A stretch of DNA of 64,000 bases from positions 372,001 through 436,000 of the forward strand of contig NZ_WJIE01000004.1 of assembly GCF_009649845.1 (NCBI RefSeq), written 5' to 3'. How positions within the stretch are numbered: position 1 is the first letter of the stretch; every line of letters starts with the position of its first letter. The stretch comes from Polyangium spumosum. GTDB taxonomy: Bacteria; Myxococcota_A; Polyangia; Polyangiales; Polyangiaceae. The notes under the pieces are model-generated. The model worked only from the letters and a program-made list of their open reading frames with translations, searched no databases and had not been told where the DNA came from. This document shows positions 7,666 through 18,059 of this stretch, piece after piece. The position numbers and the translations under genes were made by a program.

Positions 7666-9342
7666 ATGGAGACTCATAGCGCCCCTTCCTCCGTCATGCG
7701 CCGCATTCCGACGCTGCTTCGCGCCGGAGCGCTCGTCCTCGCTTGTCTCTTGCCCTCGTGTGTCGGGACGATCGGCGGTGCACCGGACGAACAACAAGCC
7801 GTCGAATCGATCCCCGAGCGGAGCGCCTTCCCGCGCTTGACCCACACGCAGTGGGAAAACTCGGTCCGTGACGTTTTGCGCCTCGAGCAGCGTCCGGGCC
7901 TCTCGACGTCGTTCACCGGGGACCCGCTCGGCGGCGTCTTCGACAACAACGAGGCGGTCCTCGCGGTCACGCCGAACCTGTGGGCCGATTATCAGCGCGC
8001 CGCCGAGGAGCTCGCGGCGATGATCGTCGCCGATCCCGCGAAGGTCGCCCTGCTCGTGCCCGCCGACGAGGGGCAAGGCGACGAGGCCCGCGCCCGCGCG
8101 TTCATCGAGGCCGTCGGCAAGCGCGCGTATCGCAGGCCGCTCACGGCCGCGGAGATCGACGAGCACGTCGCGCTCTTCAACCTGGCCCCGACGGTCATCG
8201 ACGGGGATGCCTTCCTCGCCGGCGTCGCGCACGTCCTCTCGGCGTTTTTCCAGTCGCCGCATTTCGTCTACCGCGTCGAGGGCACGCGCGAGCCCCGGGA
8301 AGACGGCTTGATCCCGCTCGGCTCGTACGAGCTCGCGTCGAGGCTCTCGTACCTCCTCTGGAACACGATGCCCGACGACGTGCTCTTCGACGCCGCCGCC
8401 GCGGGCGAGCTCGACACGAAGGAGGGCCTGCGCGCCCACGCCGAGCGAATGCTCGCCGATCCGAAGGCGCGGGAGGTCATCCTCTCGTTCCACAGCCAGC
8501 TCTTCGACTGGAGGAAGTTCGAGGACCTCTACAAGGACCCGGCCGTCTTCCCCGAGTTCGTCCCCGAGATGGGCCAGGACCTCGTCCGCGAGGCCGAGCT
8601 CTTCGTCGAGGACGTGGTCTTCGCGCAGGAGGGAGGCCTGCACGAGCTGCTCACTTCGCGCACGGCGTTCGTGAACGAGAGGCTCGCGGCCGTCTACGAG
8701 GTCGACGCGCCGAGCGGCGCCGAGTTCGGCAAGGTCGAGCTCGACCCCGAGAAACGCAGCGGCATCCTCACGCGCGCCGGCTTCCTCGCGGCGAACGGCA
8801 CGGCGCGCGCCTCGGACCCGATTCATCGAGGCGTCTTCGTGAACCTGCGAATCCTCTGCGCGCGCCTCCCGCCGCCGCCGAACAACGTCCCGCCGTTGCC
8901 GCCGGCCGAAGGCAAGACGACGCGTGAGCTCGTCGCCGCGCACACCGGCAAGGGCACGTGCGGCGCCTCGTGCCACGGCACGCTCATCAACCCGGCTGGC
9001 TTCGCGTTCGAGAACTACGACGCGATCGGCCGTTATCGCACCGAGGACAACGGCTTCCCCGTCGACGCCGCGGACGCGTATCCGCTCGGCGGCGGGATGG
9101 CGAGCTTCGACGACGCCATCACGTGGAGCCAGATGCTCGCCGAGAGCCGCGAGGCGAACGAGTGCTTCGCGCGCAACTGGCTCGAGTTCGCTTATGGCCG
9201 GGACGCCGAGGTCGAGGACGCCGTGCTCATCGAGAAGCTCGGCGAGGCCTCGCGCACGGGCATGTCCGTCAAGGAGCTCCTGCTCGAGCTCGTCGGCTCC
9301 GAAGCCTTCTCGACCCGCCGCCCCGTGGAGGTCGCGCCATGA
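7666..9342 (+). CDS. DUF1592/DUF1588/DUF1585 cytochrome-c-like secreted protein
   Basis: The 558-residue product begins at ATG 7666, supported by GGAGGT at 7653-7658 with a 7-nt spacer; ATG 7696 is the alternative. The hydrophobic leader ends in LLPSC, a possible lipobox. The order fits the planctomycete/myxobacterial family: FPRLTHTQWENSVRDVL near the N-terminus, AYRRPLTAAEIDEHVALF, the long DUF1592 core with FQSPHFVYRVEG, DUF1588 with RILCARLPPPPNNVPP and CGASCHGTLINPAGFAFE near residue 431, then DUF1585 at the end. The CX3CH spacing is atypical for heme c. The stop overlaps the start of the DUF1552 gene by 4 nt. The pair is probably a periplasmic or surface complex of unknown reaction. Confidence 0.85.
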   Translation: METHSAPSSVMRRIPTLLRAGALVLACLLPSCVGTIGGAPDEQQAVESIPERSAFPRLTHTQWENSVRDVLRLEQRPGLSTSFTGDPLGGVFDNNEAVLAVTPNLWADYQRAAEELAAMIVADPAKVALLVPADEGQGDEARARAFIEAVGKRAYRRPLTAAEIDEHVALFNLAPTVIDGDAFLAGVAHVLSAFFQSPHFVYRVEGTREPREDGLIPLGSYELASRLSYLLWNTMPDDVLFDAAAAGELDTKEGLRAHAERMLADPKAREVILSFHSQLFDWRKFEDLYKDPAVFPEFVPEMGQDLVREAELFVEDVVFAQEGGLHELLTSRTAFVNERLAAVYEVDAPSGAEFGKVELDPEKRSGILTRAGFLAANGTARASDPIHRGVFVNLRILCARLPPPPNNVPPLPPAEGKTTRELVAAHTGKGTCGASCHGTLINPAGFAFENYDAIGRYRTEDNGFPVDAADAYPLGGGMASFDDAITWSQMLAESREANECFARNWLEFAYGRDAEVEDAVLIEKLGEASRTGMSVKELLLELVGSEAFSTRRPVEVAP

Positions 9343-10715
9343 ATCGCCGTCATTTTCTTCGAGGACTCTTCGGCGTCTCGCTCGCGCTCCCGTTCATCGA
9401 GAGCTTCTCGCCGCGCAAGGCCGAGGCCGGCCCGGGTGACGTGCCGCCCTTCGCCATCTTCATGCGCCAGGCGAACGGCGTCGTGCAGCAGACGAACGAC
9501 GAACCCGAGATGTTCTGGCCGAGCCAGACTGGCGCCCTCACGACCGAGTCGATGAACGCGGAGGGTGATCGCGCGGTCAGCGAGCTCAGCGCGTATGCCT
9601 CGCGCCTCATCCTGGTGAAGGGCATCAATTTCGCGTTCCCAGGCAACGGCTGCGGCCACTCCGGCGGCGGCAACCAGTGCCTGACGGCGCAGAAGGTCTC
9701 GCAGGATCCGAGCGGCAACGAGTCGCTCGCGATGGGCGAGTCGATCGACAACCGCATCGCGCGCGAGCTCAACCCCGCGGGCGTCGAGCCCCTCACGCTG
9801 TATGCCGGCAAGAAGGCCGGCTACATCAACGAGGTGCTCTCGTACCGCGAGGCGAAGGTGATCCGCGCCGCCGAGCACAACCCGATCAACGCCTACAAGG
9901 CGCTCTTCGGCCTCTCGAACCTCGACCCCGAGGTCCTGAAGAAGCTCGCCGCGCAGCGCAAGAGCGTGAACGACCTCGTGCGCGAGCAGATGCAATCGCT
10001 CATGACGCGCAGCGACCTCGGCAAGGCCGATCGGGATCGATTGGACCTGCATTTCCAGTCGATCCGCGACCTCGAGGTCGGGCTGCAGTGCGCGCTCACG
10101 GCCGAGGAGGTCGCGGCGATGGAGGCGATGAGCCCGGACGCACGCGCGAACGACAACCTGGAGAAGGTCGCGCGGATGCAGATGGACATCATCGCGCTCG
10201 CGATGGCCTGCGGGACGACACGCGCCGCGACGATCCAGATCGGCGACGGCAACGACAGCACGCAGTACACGATCAACGGCGTCAAGCAGAAGAGCTTCCA
10301 CAAGATCTCGCACCGCATCGACAGCGACGGCTCCGAGGGCCCGCCGATCGAGGGCGCGCACCTCTTGCACCACGAGATCGACCGCATCCACGCGCGGATG
10401 TTCAAGTACCTTCTCGACAAACTCGCGTCCTACGATCTCGGCTCGGGATCGCTGCTCGATTTCGGCGTCGCGGTCTGGCTGAACGACCTCGGCAACAAGT
10501 ACCACTCGTACACCGACGTCCCGTACGTCCTCTGCGGCGGCGCGAATGGTTACCTGAAGACGGGCCAGTACGTCGACGTGAACGGCGTGCACAACGGCCG
10601 GCTGCTCGGCACGATCGGCGCCGCGCTCGGCTGCAAGAACGGCGCGGGAGGCCCGCTCGACGATTTTGGTGATCCCGAGCTGCCGAAGGGCATGCTCACC
10701 GAGATCATCGCCTGA
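9339..10715 (+). CDS. DUF1552 family Tat-exported protein
   Basis: The 458-residue product starts at ATG 9339, overlapping the DUF1592 stop as ATGA. The N-terminus MNRRHFLRGLFGVSLALPF carries an RR-x-FL twin-arginine-type signal, so the protein is probably exported folded. The body matches the DUF1552 family: FAIFMRQANGVVQ, LILVKGINFAFPGNGCGHSG, SIDNRIARELNP, and the C-terminal VAVWLNDLGNKYHSYTDVPY. The family is fixed next to DUF1592 proteins in many genomes and is distantly sulfatase/phosphatase-like in style, but no reaction is established. A palindromic element follows 2 bp after the stop. Confidence 0.85.
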   Translation: MNRRHFLRGLFGVSLALPFIESFSPRKAEAGPGDVPPFAIFMRQANGVVQQTNDEPEMFWPSQTGALTTESMNAEGDRAVSELSAYASRLILVKGINFAFPGNGCGHSGGGNQCLTAQKVSQDPSGNESLAMGESIDNRIARELNPAGVEPLTLYAGKKAGYINEVLSYREAKVIRAAEHNPINAYKALFGLSNLDPEVLKKLAAQRKSVNDLVREQMQSLMTRSDLGKADRDRLDLHFQSIRDLEVGLQCALTAEEVAAMEAMSPDARANDNLEKVARMQMDIIALAMACGTTRAATIQIGDGNDSTQYTINGVKQKSFHKISHRIDSDGSEGPPIEGAHLLHHEIDRIHARMFKYLLDKLASYDLGSGSLLDFGVAVWLNDLGNKYHSYTDVPYVLCGGANGYLKTGQYVDVNGVHNGRLLGTIGAALGCKNGAGGPLDDFGDPELPKGMLTEIIA

Positions 10716-10717
10716 CG

Positions 10718-10762
10718 TTGGGGGCTCCGCTCGGCGAGCCGAGCTCTGCCCCCAAACCCCCG
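10718..10762. repeat. dispersed palindromic element, intergenic copy
   Basis: Just after the DUF1552 stop, TTGGGGGC (10718-10725) pairs perfectly with GCCCCCAA (10748-10755). Inside it, GCTCGGC (10729-10735) pairs with GCCGAGC (10738-10744) around a GA loop. An ACCCCC tail follows. The same 45-bp element with few changes occurs inside a kinase gene at 53681-53726, so it is a repeated element rather than only a terminator. There is no T-run, so Rho-independent termination here would be weak. Confidence 0.75.
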
Positions 10763-10791
10763 CCTGCGTCGTAAGTGCTATATCGGGCAGC

Positions 10792-11217
10792 ATGCCCACG
10801 CTGCCCGAGCGTCTCCTCACCCTCTTCGCGACCTACCACATTCGCCGCGAGAAGGTCCTGCCGGATCTCGACGCGATCTACGCGCCCGACGTCCGCTTCG
10901 TCGACCCGTTCAACGACGTCACGGGCAAGGATCGATTCCTCCGCATCAACGAGAACCTCTTCAGGCGCCTGAAAGAGATGCGCTTCGACGACCTCGCGCT
11001 CGTCGGGCAAGAGCCCCATTTCATGCTCTCGTGGACCGCGACGATCGAGACCCGGCTCGGCCTCACGATCACGGCCCCGGGCGTGAGCGAGTTCCGCACG
11101 GAGAGTGGCCTCGTCGTGTATCACCGCGACCACTGGGACGTGCTCTCGTCCATGGCCGGCAGCGTCCCCGGCATCCGCAGGCTCTATCCGCGGATCACGG
11201 GGATGTTGTTCGGCTGA
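10792..11217 (+). CDS. NTF2-like (SnoaL/DUF2358-type) protein
   Basis: The 141-residue soluble protein starts at ATG 10792 (MPTLPERLLTLFATYH). The pattern is that of small cone-shaped NTF2-like domains: an N-terminal helix, then IYAPDVRFVDPFNDVTGKDRFLRI, which is the classic polyketide-cyclase-like helper sequence, then strands LSWTATIETRLGLTITAPG and VVYHRDHWDVL. No catalytic residues can be assigned. It follows the palindromic element and is convergent with hisH, only 3 bp between stops. The function may be binding or isomerisation of a small hydrophobic substrate, which is inference from fold alone. Confidence 0.7.
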   Translation: MPTLPERLLTLFATYHIRREKVLPDLDAIYAPDVRFVDPFNDVTGKDRFLRINENLFRRLKEMRFDDLALVGQEPHFMLSWTATIETRLGLTITAPGVSEFRTESGLVVYHRDHWDVLSSMAGSVPGIRRLYPRITGMLFG

Positions 11218-11220
11218 GCG

Positions 11221-11865
11221 TCACCCCGCGACGAACGCCCCGAGCAGCATGAGGCCCGCGGCCTGGCTCTTCTCCGGGTGAAACTGCACCGCCGTCACGT
11301 TCTCCCGCGCGACCGCCGCCGTGATCACGTTCGGCCCGTGCGTCACCGTCGCCACCACGATCGACGGATCCTCCGGCACCGCGTGATAGCTGTGCACGAA
11401 GTACACGTGCGGCGCCTCCCTTCCCCAGGCGCCGAGCGCCCCTGCCGCCTCGCGCTTCCATTCGAGCCGATTCCACCCGATGTGCGGGATCTTTACCGCC
11501 TCCGCGCCGGATCCGGGATCGAGCCGTCGCACCTCGCCGCGGAAGATGCCGAGCCCCGCGGCCCCCGGCGCCTCCTCGCTCCGCTCGAACAACGCCTGCA
11601 GCCCCAGGCAAATGCCGAGATAGGGTTTGCCCTGGCGAACGACCTCCCGCAGCGCCTCCCCGAGCTCGCCCGCGAGCGCCGCCGCGCAATCGCGGAACGC
11701 GCCTTGCCCCGGCATCACGATCTTGTCCGCGCCGAGCACGTCCGAGACGCGCCCGCTCCGGACGACCTCGCACGACGCGCCTCGATCCGCGGCGGCCTGC
11801 GTGATCGCGCGCTCCACGCTGCGCAGGTTGCCCATCCCGAGATCCACGACCACGACCCGCGTCAT
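11221..11865 (-). CDS. hisH: imidazole glycerol phosphate synthase glutaminase subunit
   Basis: HisH hydrolyses glutamine and passes ammonia to HisF in the fifth histidine step. The 214-residue product has the triad-type class I glutaminase pattern: nucleophile Cys in GICLGLQALFE, and His/Glu in VQFHPEKS. The N-terminus RVVVVDLGMGNLRSVERAI is characteristic. ATG 11865 lies 2 bp after the hisB stop, so hisB-hisH are cotranscribed leftwards. HisF is not in the window, and hisA is about 6.4 kb away on the same strand. Confidence 0.95.
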   Translation of the reverse strand: MTRVVVVDLGMGNLRSVERAITQAAADRGASCEVVRSGRVSDVLGADKIVMPGQGAFRDCAAALAGELGEALREVVRQGKPYLGICLGLQALFERSEEAPGAAGLGIFRGEVRRLDPGSGAEAVKIPHIGWNRLEWKREAAGALGAWGREAPHVYFVHSYHAVPEDPSIVVATVTHGPNVITAAVARENVTAVQFHPEKSQAAGLMLLGAFVAG

Positions 11866-11867
11866 GG

Positions 11868-12464
11868 CTAGAGGCTCCCCTTGGTCGACGGCACGCCCGT
11901 CACGCGTGGATCGATCCGCGTCGCCCGCATCAGCGCCTTGGCGAAGGCCTTGAAGCTGATCTCGATGATGTGGTGCAGGTTCTCGCCCTCGTGCATCCGC
12001 AGGTGCAGGTTGCACGGCGTCGAGCGGGCGACGGCCTCGAAAAACACCGGCACGAGCTCCACGTCGAACGTCCCGACCTTGGCCTTGGGCAAGGGCACGC
12101 GAAACACGAAATACGGGCGACCCGAGAGATCGAGCGCGCACGTCACGAGCGCCTCGTCCATGGGCAACGTCGCCTCGCCGTAACGCGTGATCCCGGCCTT
12201 GTCCCCGAGCGCCTGCGCGACGGCCGAGCCGAGCACGATCCCGAGATCCTCGGTCGTGTGGTGCCCGTCGATCTCCACGTCGCCTTGCGCCTCGACGGTC
12301 AGATCGAACAGGCCGTGCCTGGCGATCTGATCGAGCATGTGCGAGAGGAACGGGAGCGGCGTCGAGATGCGGCTTTTTCCCGTCCCGTCCAGATCGATCT
12401 CGACGGCGATGCGGGTCTCGTGGGTGACTCGTTCGACCCGAGCAACTCGCGGCATGGCGGGCAT
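11868..12464 (-). CDS. hisB: imidazoleglycerol-phosphate dehydratase
   Basis: The enzyme dehydrates IGP in histidine synthesis using a Mn-binding 24-mer. The 198-residue monofunctional form is shown by FLSHMLDQIARHGLFDL, DGHHTTEDLGIVLG and the C-terminal HIIEISFKAFAKAL. Start ATG 12464 (MPAMPRVARV) is preferred over ATG 12455 because AAAGGAG sits 5 nt upstream of it. It is divergent from the 12486 lipoprotein with only 21 bp between the starts, so the two share a compact control region. It couples closely to hisH. Confidence 0.95.
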   Translation of the reverse strand: MPAMPRVARVERVTHETRIAVEIDLDGTGKSRISTPLPFLSHMLDQIARHGLFDLTVEAQGDVEIDGHHTTEDLGIVLGSAVAQALGDKAGITRYGEATLPMDEALVTCALDLSGRPYFVFRVPLPKAKVGTFDVELVPVFFEAVARSTPCNLHLRMHEGENLHHIIEISFKAFAKALMRATRIDPRVTGVPSTKGSL

Positions 12465-12485
12465 CCTAGCTCCTTTCGCCCGTAG

Positions 12486-13268
12486 ATGTGTTATGCCCGC
12501 CTCGTGAAGCTCTCCGCCGCGCTCGTCGCCTTCGCGCTCCTCGGCGCCGCCTGCAGCCCGAGCACCCTCGTCCAGCAAGGGCCCAGCGACACGCTCCGCG
12601 CCTACGCCCGCGCGCTCGAAGAGGGCCGCGTCGACGACGCCTACCGCTTGCTCTCCGACGACGCCAAGCGCTCGATGTCGCTCGAGGCGTTCCGCCGCGC
12701 CGTGAAGGAGAGCCCCGACGAGGTCCTCGAGATCGCCCGCGCGGTCTCGCGCCCGTCGAGTGATCCGCTCGTCACGGCCACCGTGAGCTTGCCGAACGGC
12801 GACGAGCTGCTCCTCGTCTACGAGGACGCCAAGTGGCGCATCGACGCCGCTGCGATCGACCTCTACAGCCAGGCCACGCCGCGCCAGGCGCTCGCTGGCT
12901 TCTTGCGAGCCTTCGAGCGCAAGCGTTACGACGTCATCCTCCGCTACGTCCCCGACGCCGAAAAAGAGGGCATCACCCTCGGCGAAGAGCCCGCGCCCGC
13001 CGCCCCGCCCGACGGCGCTCCGCCCGCAGGAAAGACCGACGCGCCTGCGACCAAGACGAACGGCACCGAGCTCACGGCGGACAAGCTCCGCGCGGCCTGG
13101 GAGGGCCCGCAGAAGGACCAGATCAACCGCATCGTCCAGGCCATTCGCACGGCGCTGCCGACCGCGGTCATCGAAGAGACCGGCGACAGCGCGTCGATGT
13201 CCTACGGCGCCGGCGGTACGGTCGCGCTGGTGCGCGAGCACGGGCTCTGGAAAATTCGCGACTTCTGA
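12486..13268 (+). CDS. lipoprotein with two repeated DUF-like helper regions
   Basis: The 260-residue product has a signal peptide and lipobox LLGAAC, so it is probably lipid-anchored. After the Cys comes a SnoaL-like segment (DTLRAYARALEEGRVDDAYRLLS), a strand region ending LLVYEDAKWRID, a second similar helix (QALAGFLRAFERKRYDVILRY), a Pro/Ala/Lys linker and a final strand region ending LVREHGLWKIRDF. The repeated helix-strand arrangement suggests two NTF2-like domains. GTG 12504 is an alternative start that gives a tidier signal peptide. The function is unknown. It precedes lon by 55 bp but has no overlap with it. Confidence 0.65.
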   Translation: MCYARLVKLSAALVAFALLGAACSPSTLVQQGPSDTLRAYARALEEGRVDDAYRLLSDDAKRSMSLEAFRRAVKESPDEVLEIARAVSRPSSDPLVTATVSLPNGDELLLVYEDAKWRIDAAAIDLYSQATPRQALAGFLRAFERKRYDVILRYVPDAEKEGITLGEEPAPAAPPDGAPPAGKTDAPATKTNGTELTADKLRAAWEGPQKDQINRIVQAIRTALPTAVIEETGDSASMSYGAGGTVALVREHGLWKIRDF

Positions 13269-13323
13269 CCGGCGCTGCGTCGAGCCTGCGCCTCACGAGC
13301 AGGTCCGCAAAAAATGTACTAGG

Positions 13324-15728
<2,405 letters not shown>

Positions 15729-15732
<4 letters not shown>

Positions 15733-18059
15733 GCGTGAACCTCCGTCAACTGGCGAGCGCGCGGCCGTCCTCGATCGGAATCGGGGCGGTCGTGCTGCTC
15801 GTGGGCGCGATCGGCTTCTTGCCGCTCTTCGACGGGCCCGGCTACGAGAGCGCGCTCGCCGCGGGCCTCGTCGTGCCGAGCGCCGCGGCGATCACGACGG
15901 CGCTCGAGACCAGCAAGTCGCGCCCCGCGCCCTTCGACGCGTTCGCCGAGGGCCTCGCGCGCGGGGCGAAACTCGCGGCCGTCGCGTGGCTCGTCACGAT
16001 GCTCCACGGCCTGCGGGCGGGCTTCTGTGACCCGCTCGCGGGCTCGGTCCTGTTCGCGCTCGGCCCCGGGGCCGGCGCGCTGCTCGCGGGCGCCTGGGGC
16101 GCCGTGGCGGGCGAGATCGCGGGGCGCGTGGCGCGCCGCCGGCTCGTGGCCGTCCTCGTCGCGCTCGCGGCGCCGCTCGGCTCCGTCGTCGTGTCGCTCG
16201 TCCGCTTCTACACGAGCCCGATGGTCTTCGCGTACGACCCGTTCGTCGGTTACTTCAGCGGCAGCCTCTACGACACGGTCATCGACGCCTCGGGCCTCCA
16301 CGCCTACCGCGTGGGATCGGCTGCGACCTTGCTCGCGGGCGCCGTGCTCGCGTCGCACCTCGCGCGCACCGACGAAGGCAAGCTCTCGCTCCGCGTGATC
16401 CGCCGCCCGAGCGCGGTCGTGCTCGGCGCGCTCGCGGCCGCGGCGAGCCTCGGGGCGACCTTCTTCGGCCACCACCTCGGCCACTGGCACACGCCCGCGA
16501 CCATCGCCGCGACGCTCGGCGGCAGGGTCGAGAGCGAGCGTTGCGACGTCGTCTACCCGCGCGGCATGCCTCGCGAGGACGCGCTCCGCTTCGCGGAGGA
16601 TTGCTCGGCGCACGTCCTCGCGCAGGAGGCGTGGCTCGAGACGAAAGGCCCGCCGAAGATCACGGCCTACCTCTTCGCCGATCCCGCGCAGAAGGGCGCG
16701 CTCATGGGCGCGGCCGACACCTACATCGCCAAACCCTGGCGCAACGAGGTCTACGTCCAGCAGAACGGCTACCCGCACCCCGTGCTCGGCCACGAGATCG
16801 CGCACGTGATGGCCGGCTCCTTCGGTCGTGGGCCTTTCCGCATCGCTGGCAGCTTCGGCGGGCTCTTGCCGAACCCCGGCCTCATCGAGGGCATCGCCGT
16901 CGCGACCTCGCCGCACGAGGGCGCGCTCTCGGCCCGCGAGTGGGCCAAGGCCATGAAGGACCTCGGCAAGCTGCCCCGGCTCTCGCGCCTCTTCGCGCTC
17001 GGGTTCCTCGGGGAAAACTCCAGCGTCGCGTACACGGCGAGCGGCGCGTTCGTGGGGTTCGTCAAGGAACGTTACGGCGCGGCCGCGGTGCGCGCCTGGT
17101 ACGGCGGCGGGGAGCTCTCCGCGATCACGGGCGCGAGCTGGGACGAGCTCGAGCGTGCCTTCCACGAGGACCTCGATCGTGTCGTGCTGCCCGAGGCCGC
17201 GGCGGCCCAGGCGCGCGCGCGCTTCGAGCGGCCCGGCATCTTCGGCCGCAGGTGCCCGCACGTCGTCGACGCCTGCCGCAAGCGCGCCGAGGAGCAGCGG
17301 GCCCGCGGCGACGACGAGGGCGTGATCGAGGCGCTGCGCGAGGCCCTCACGCTCGACCCGGGCGAGAGCGGCGCGCGCGTCGCCATCGCGCGCGCGCTCG
17401 TTCGGATGGGCAAGCCCGACGCGGGCAAGGCCGAGCTCCAGGCGATCGCCGACGAGCCGCGTTTCCCGCGCCACGTGCGCGACCGCGCCCTCGAGGAGCT
17501 CGGCGACCTCGCGCTCGCGGAGGGCGATCACGAGCGCGCGATCGTGCATTATCGCGAGGTCATGTCTCGCACCGTCGAAGAGGATCAGCTCCGCACCCTC
17601 GACGTGAAGCTCGGCGCCGCGGAGGACACGCGCGGCAAGGACGCGATCGTCGCCCTGCTCGTGGGCACGAAGGGCCGCGGGCCCGACAAGGTGCGCGCCG
17701 CCGAGGAGCTCGGCGCGTGGGCCACGAGCGCGCCGGACGACGGCCTGCCCGACTACCTCCTCGCCCGTCAATACATGGGCAGCGGCGATTTCGCCGAGGC
17801 CGCCCGGCGGCTGGATCGCTCGCTCGCGCGCCGCCTCGGGATCCCACGTGTCGCGGCCGAGGCCGAGCGCCTGCGCCTCGTCGCGGCGTGCGCGCTCGAA
17901 GACCCCGAGACCGCCAAGCGGATGGCGACCGCCTACGTCACGCGCGCGGACGTGCCACGCGCGCGTCGCGAGGCGGCCGCGAGCCTGTATGCTCGTTGCA
18001 CGGGCGCACCTGCGCCGGCCGTCCCCGGGGCCACGCCGACGGGGGACGCGCTTCCATGA
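15729..18059 (+). CDS. membrane protein with zincin (HExxH) domain and C-terminal TPRs
   Basis: The 776-residue protein has several N-terminal membrane segments (for example VVLLVGAIGFLPLF and LVAVLVALAAPLGSVVVSLV). A metallopeptidase-like region carries HEIAH at residues 355-359 and a downstream Glu in GLIEGIAVA at about 387, which fits a gluzincin of the peptidase MA-like type. The C-terminal third is TPR-like (DDEGVIEALREALTLDPGES). The start GTG 15729 overlaps the lon stop by 4 nt and its stop overlaps the histidine kinase start by 4 nt. The placement suggests membrane proteolysis tied to Lon and signalling, but no substrate is known. Confidence 0.7.

Noticed and set aside
10718-10755. 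Simple Rho-independent terminator after DUF1552
   Set aside because: There is no T-run, and the same palindrome occurs inside a coding sequence, so a repeated element is the better call.
16541-18055. Long upstream extension of the histidine kinase frame
   Set aside because: It overlaps the zincin-TPR gene in another frame and encodes Arg-rich nonsense; the GAF region and ATGA overlap support the start at 18056.
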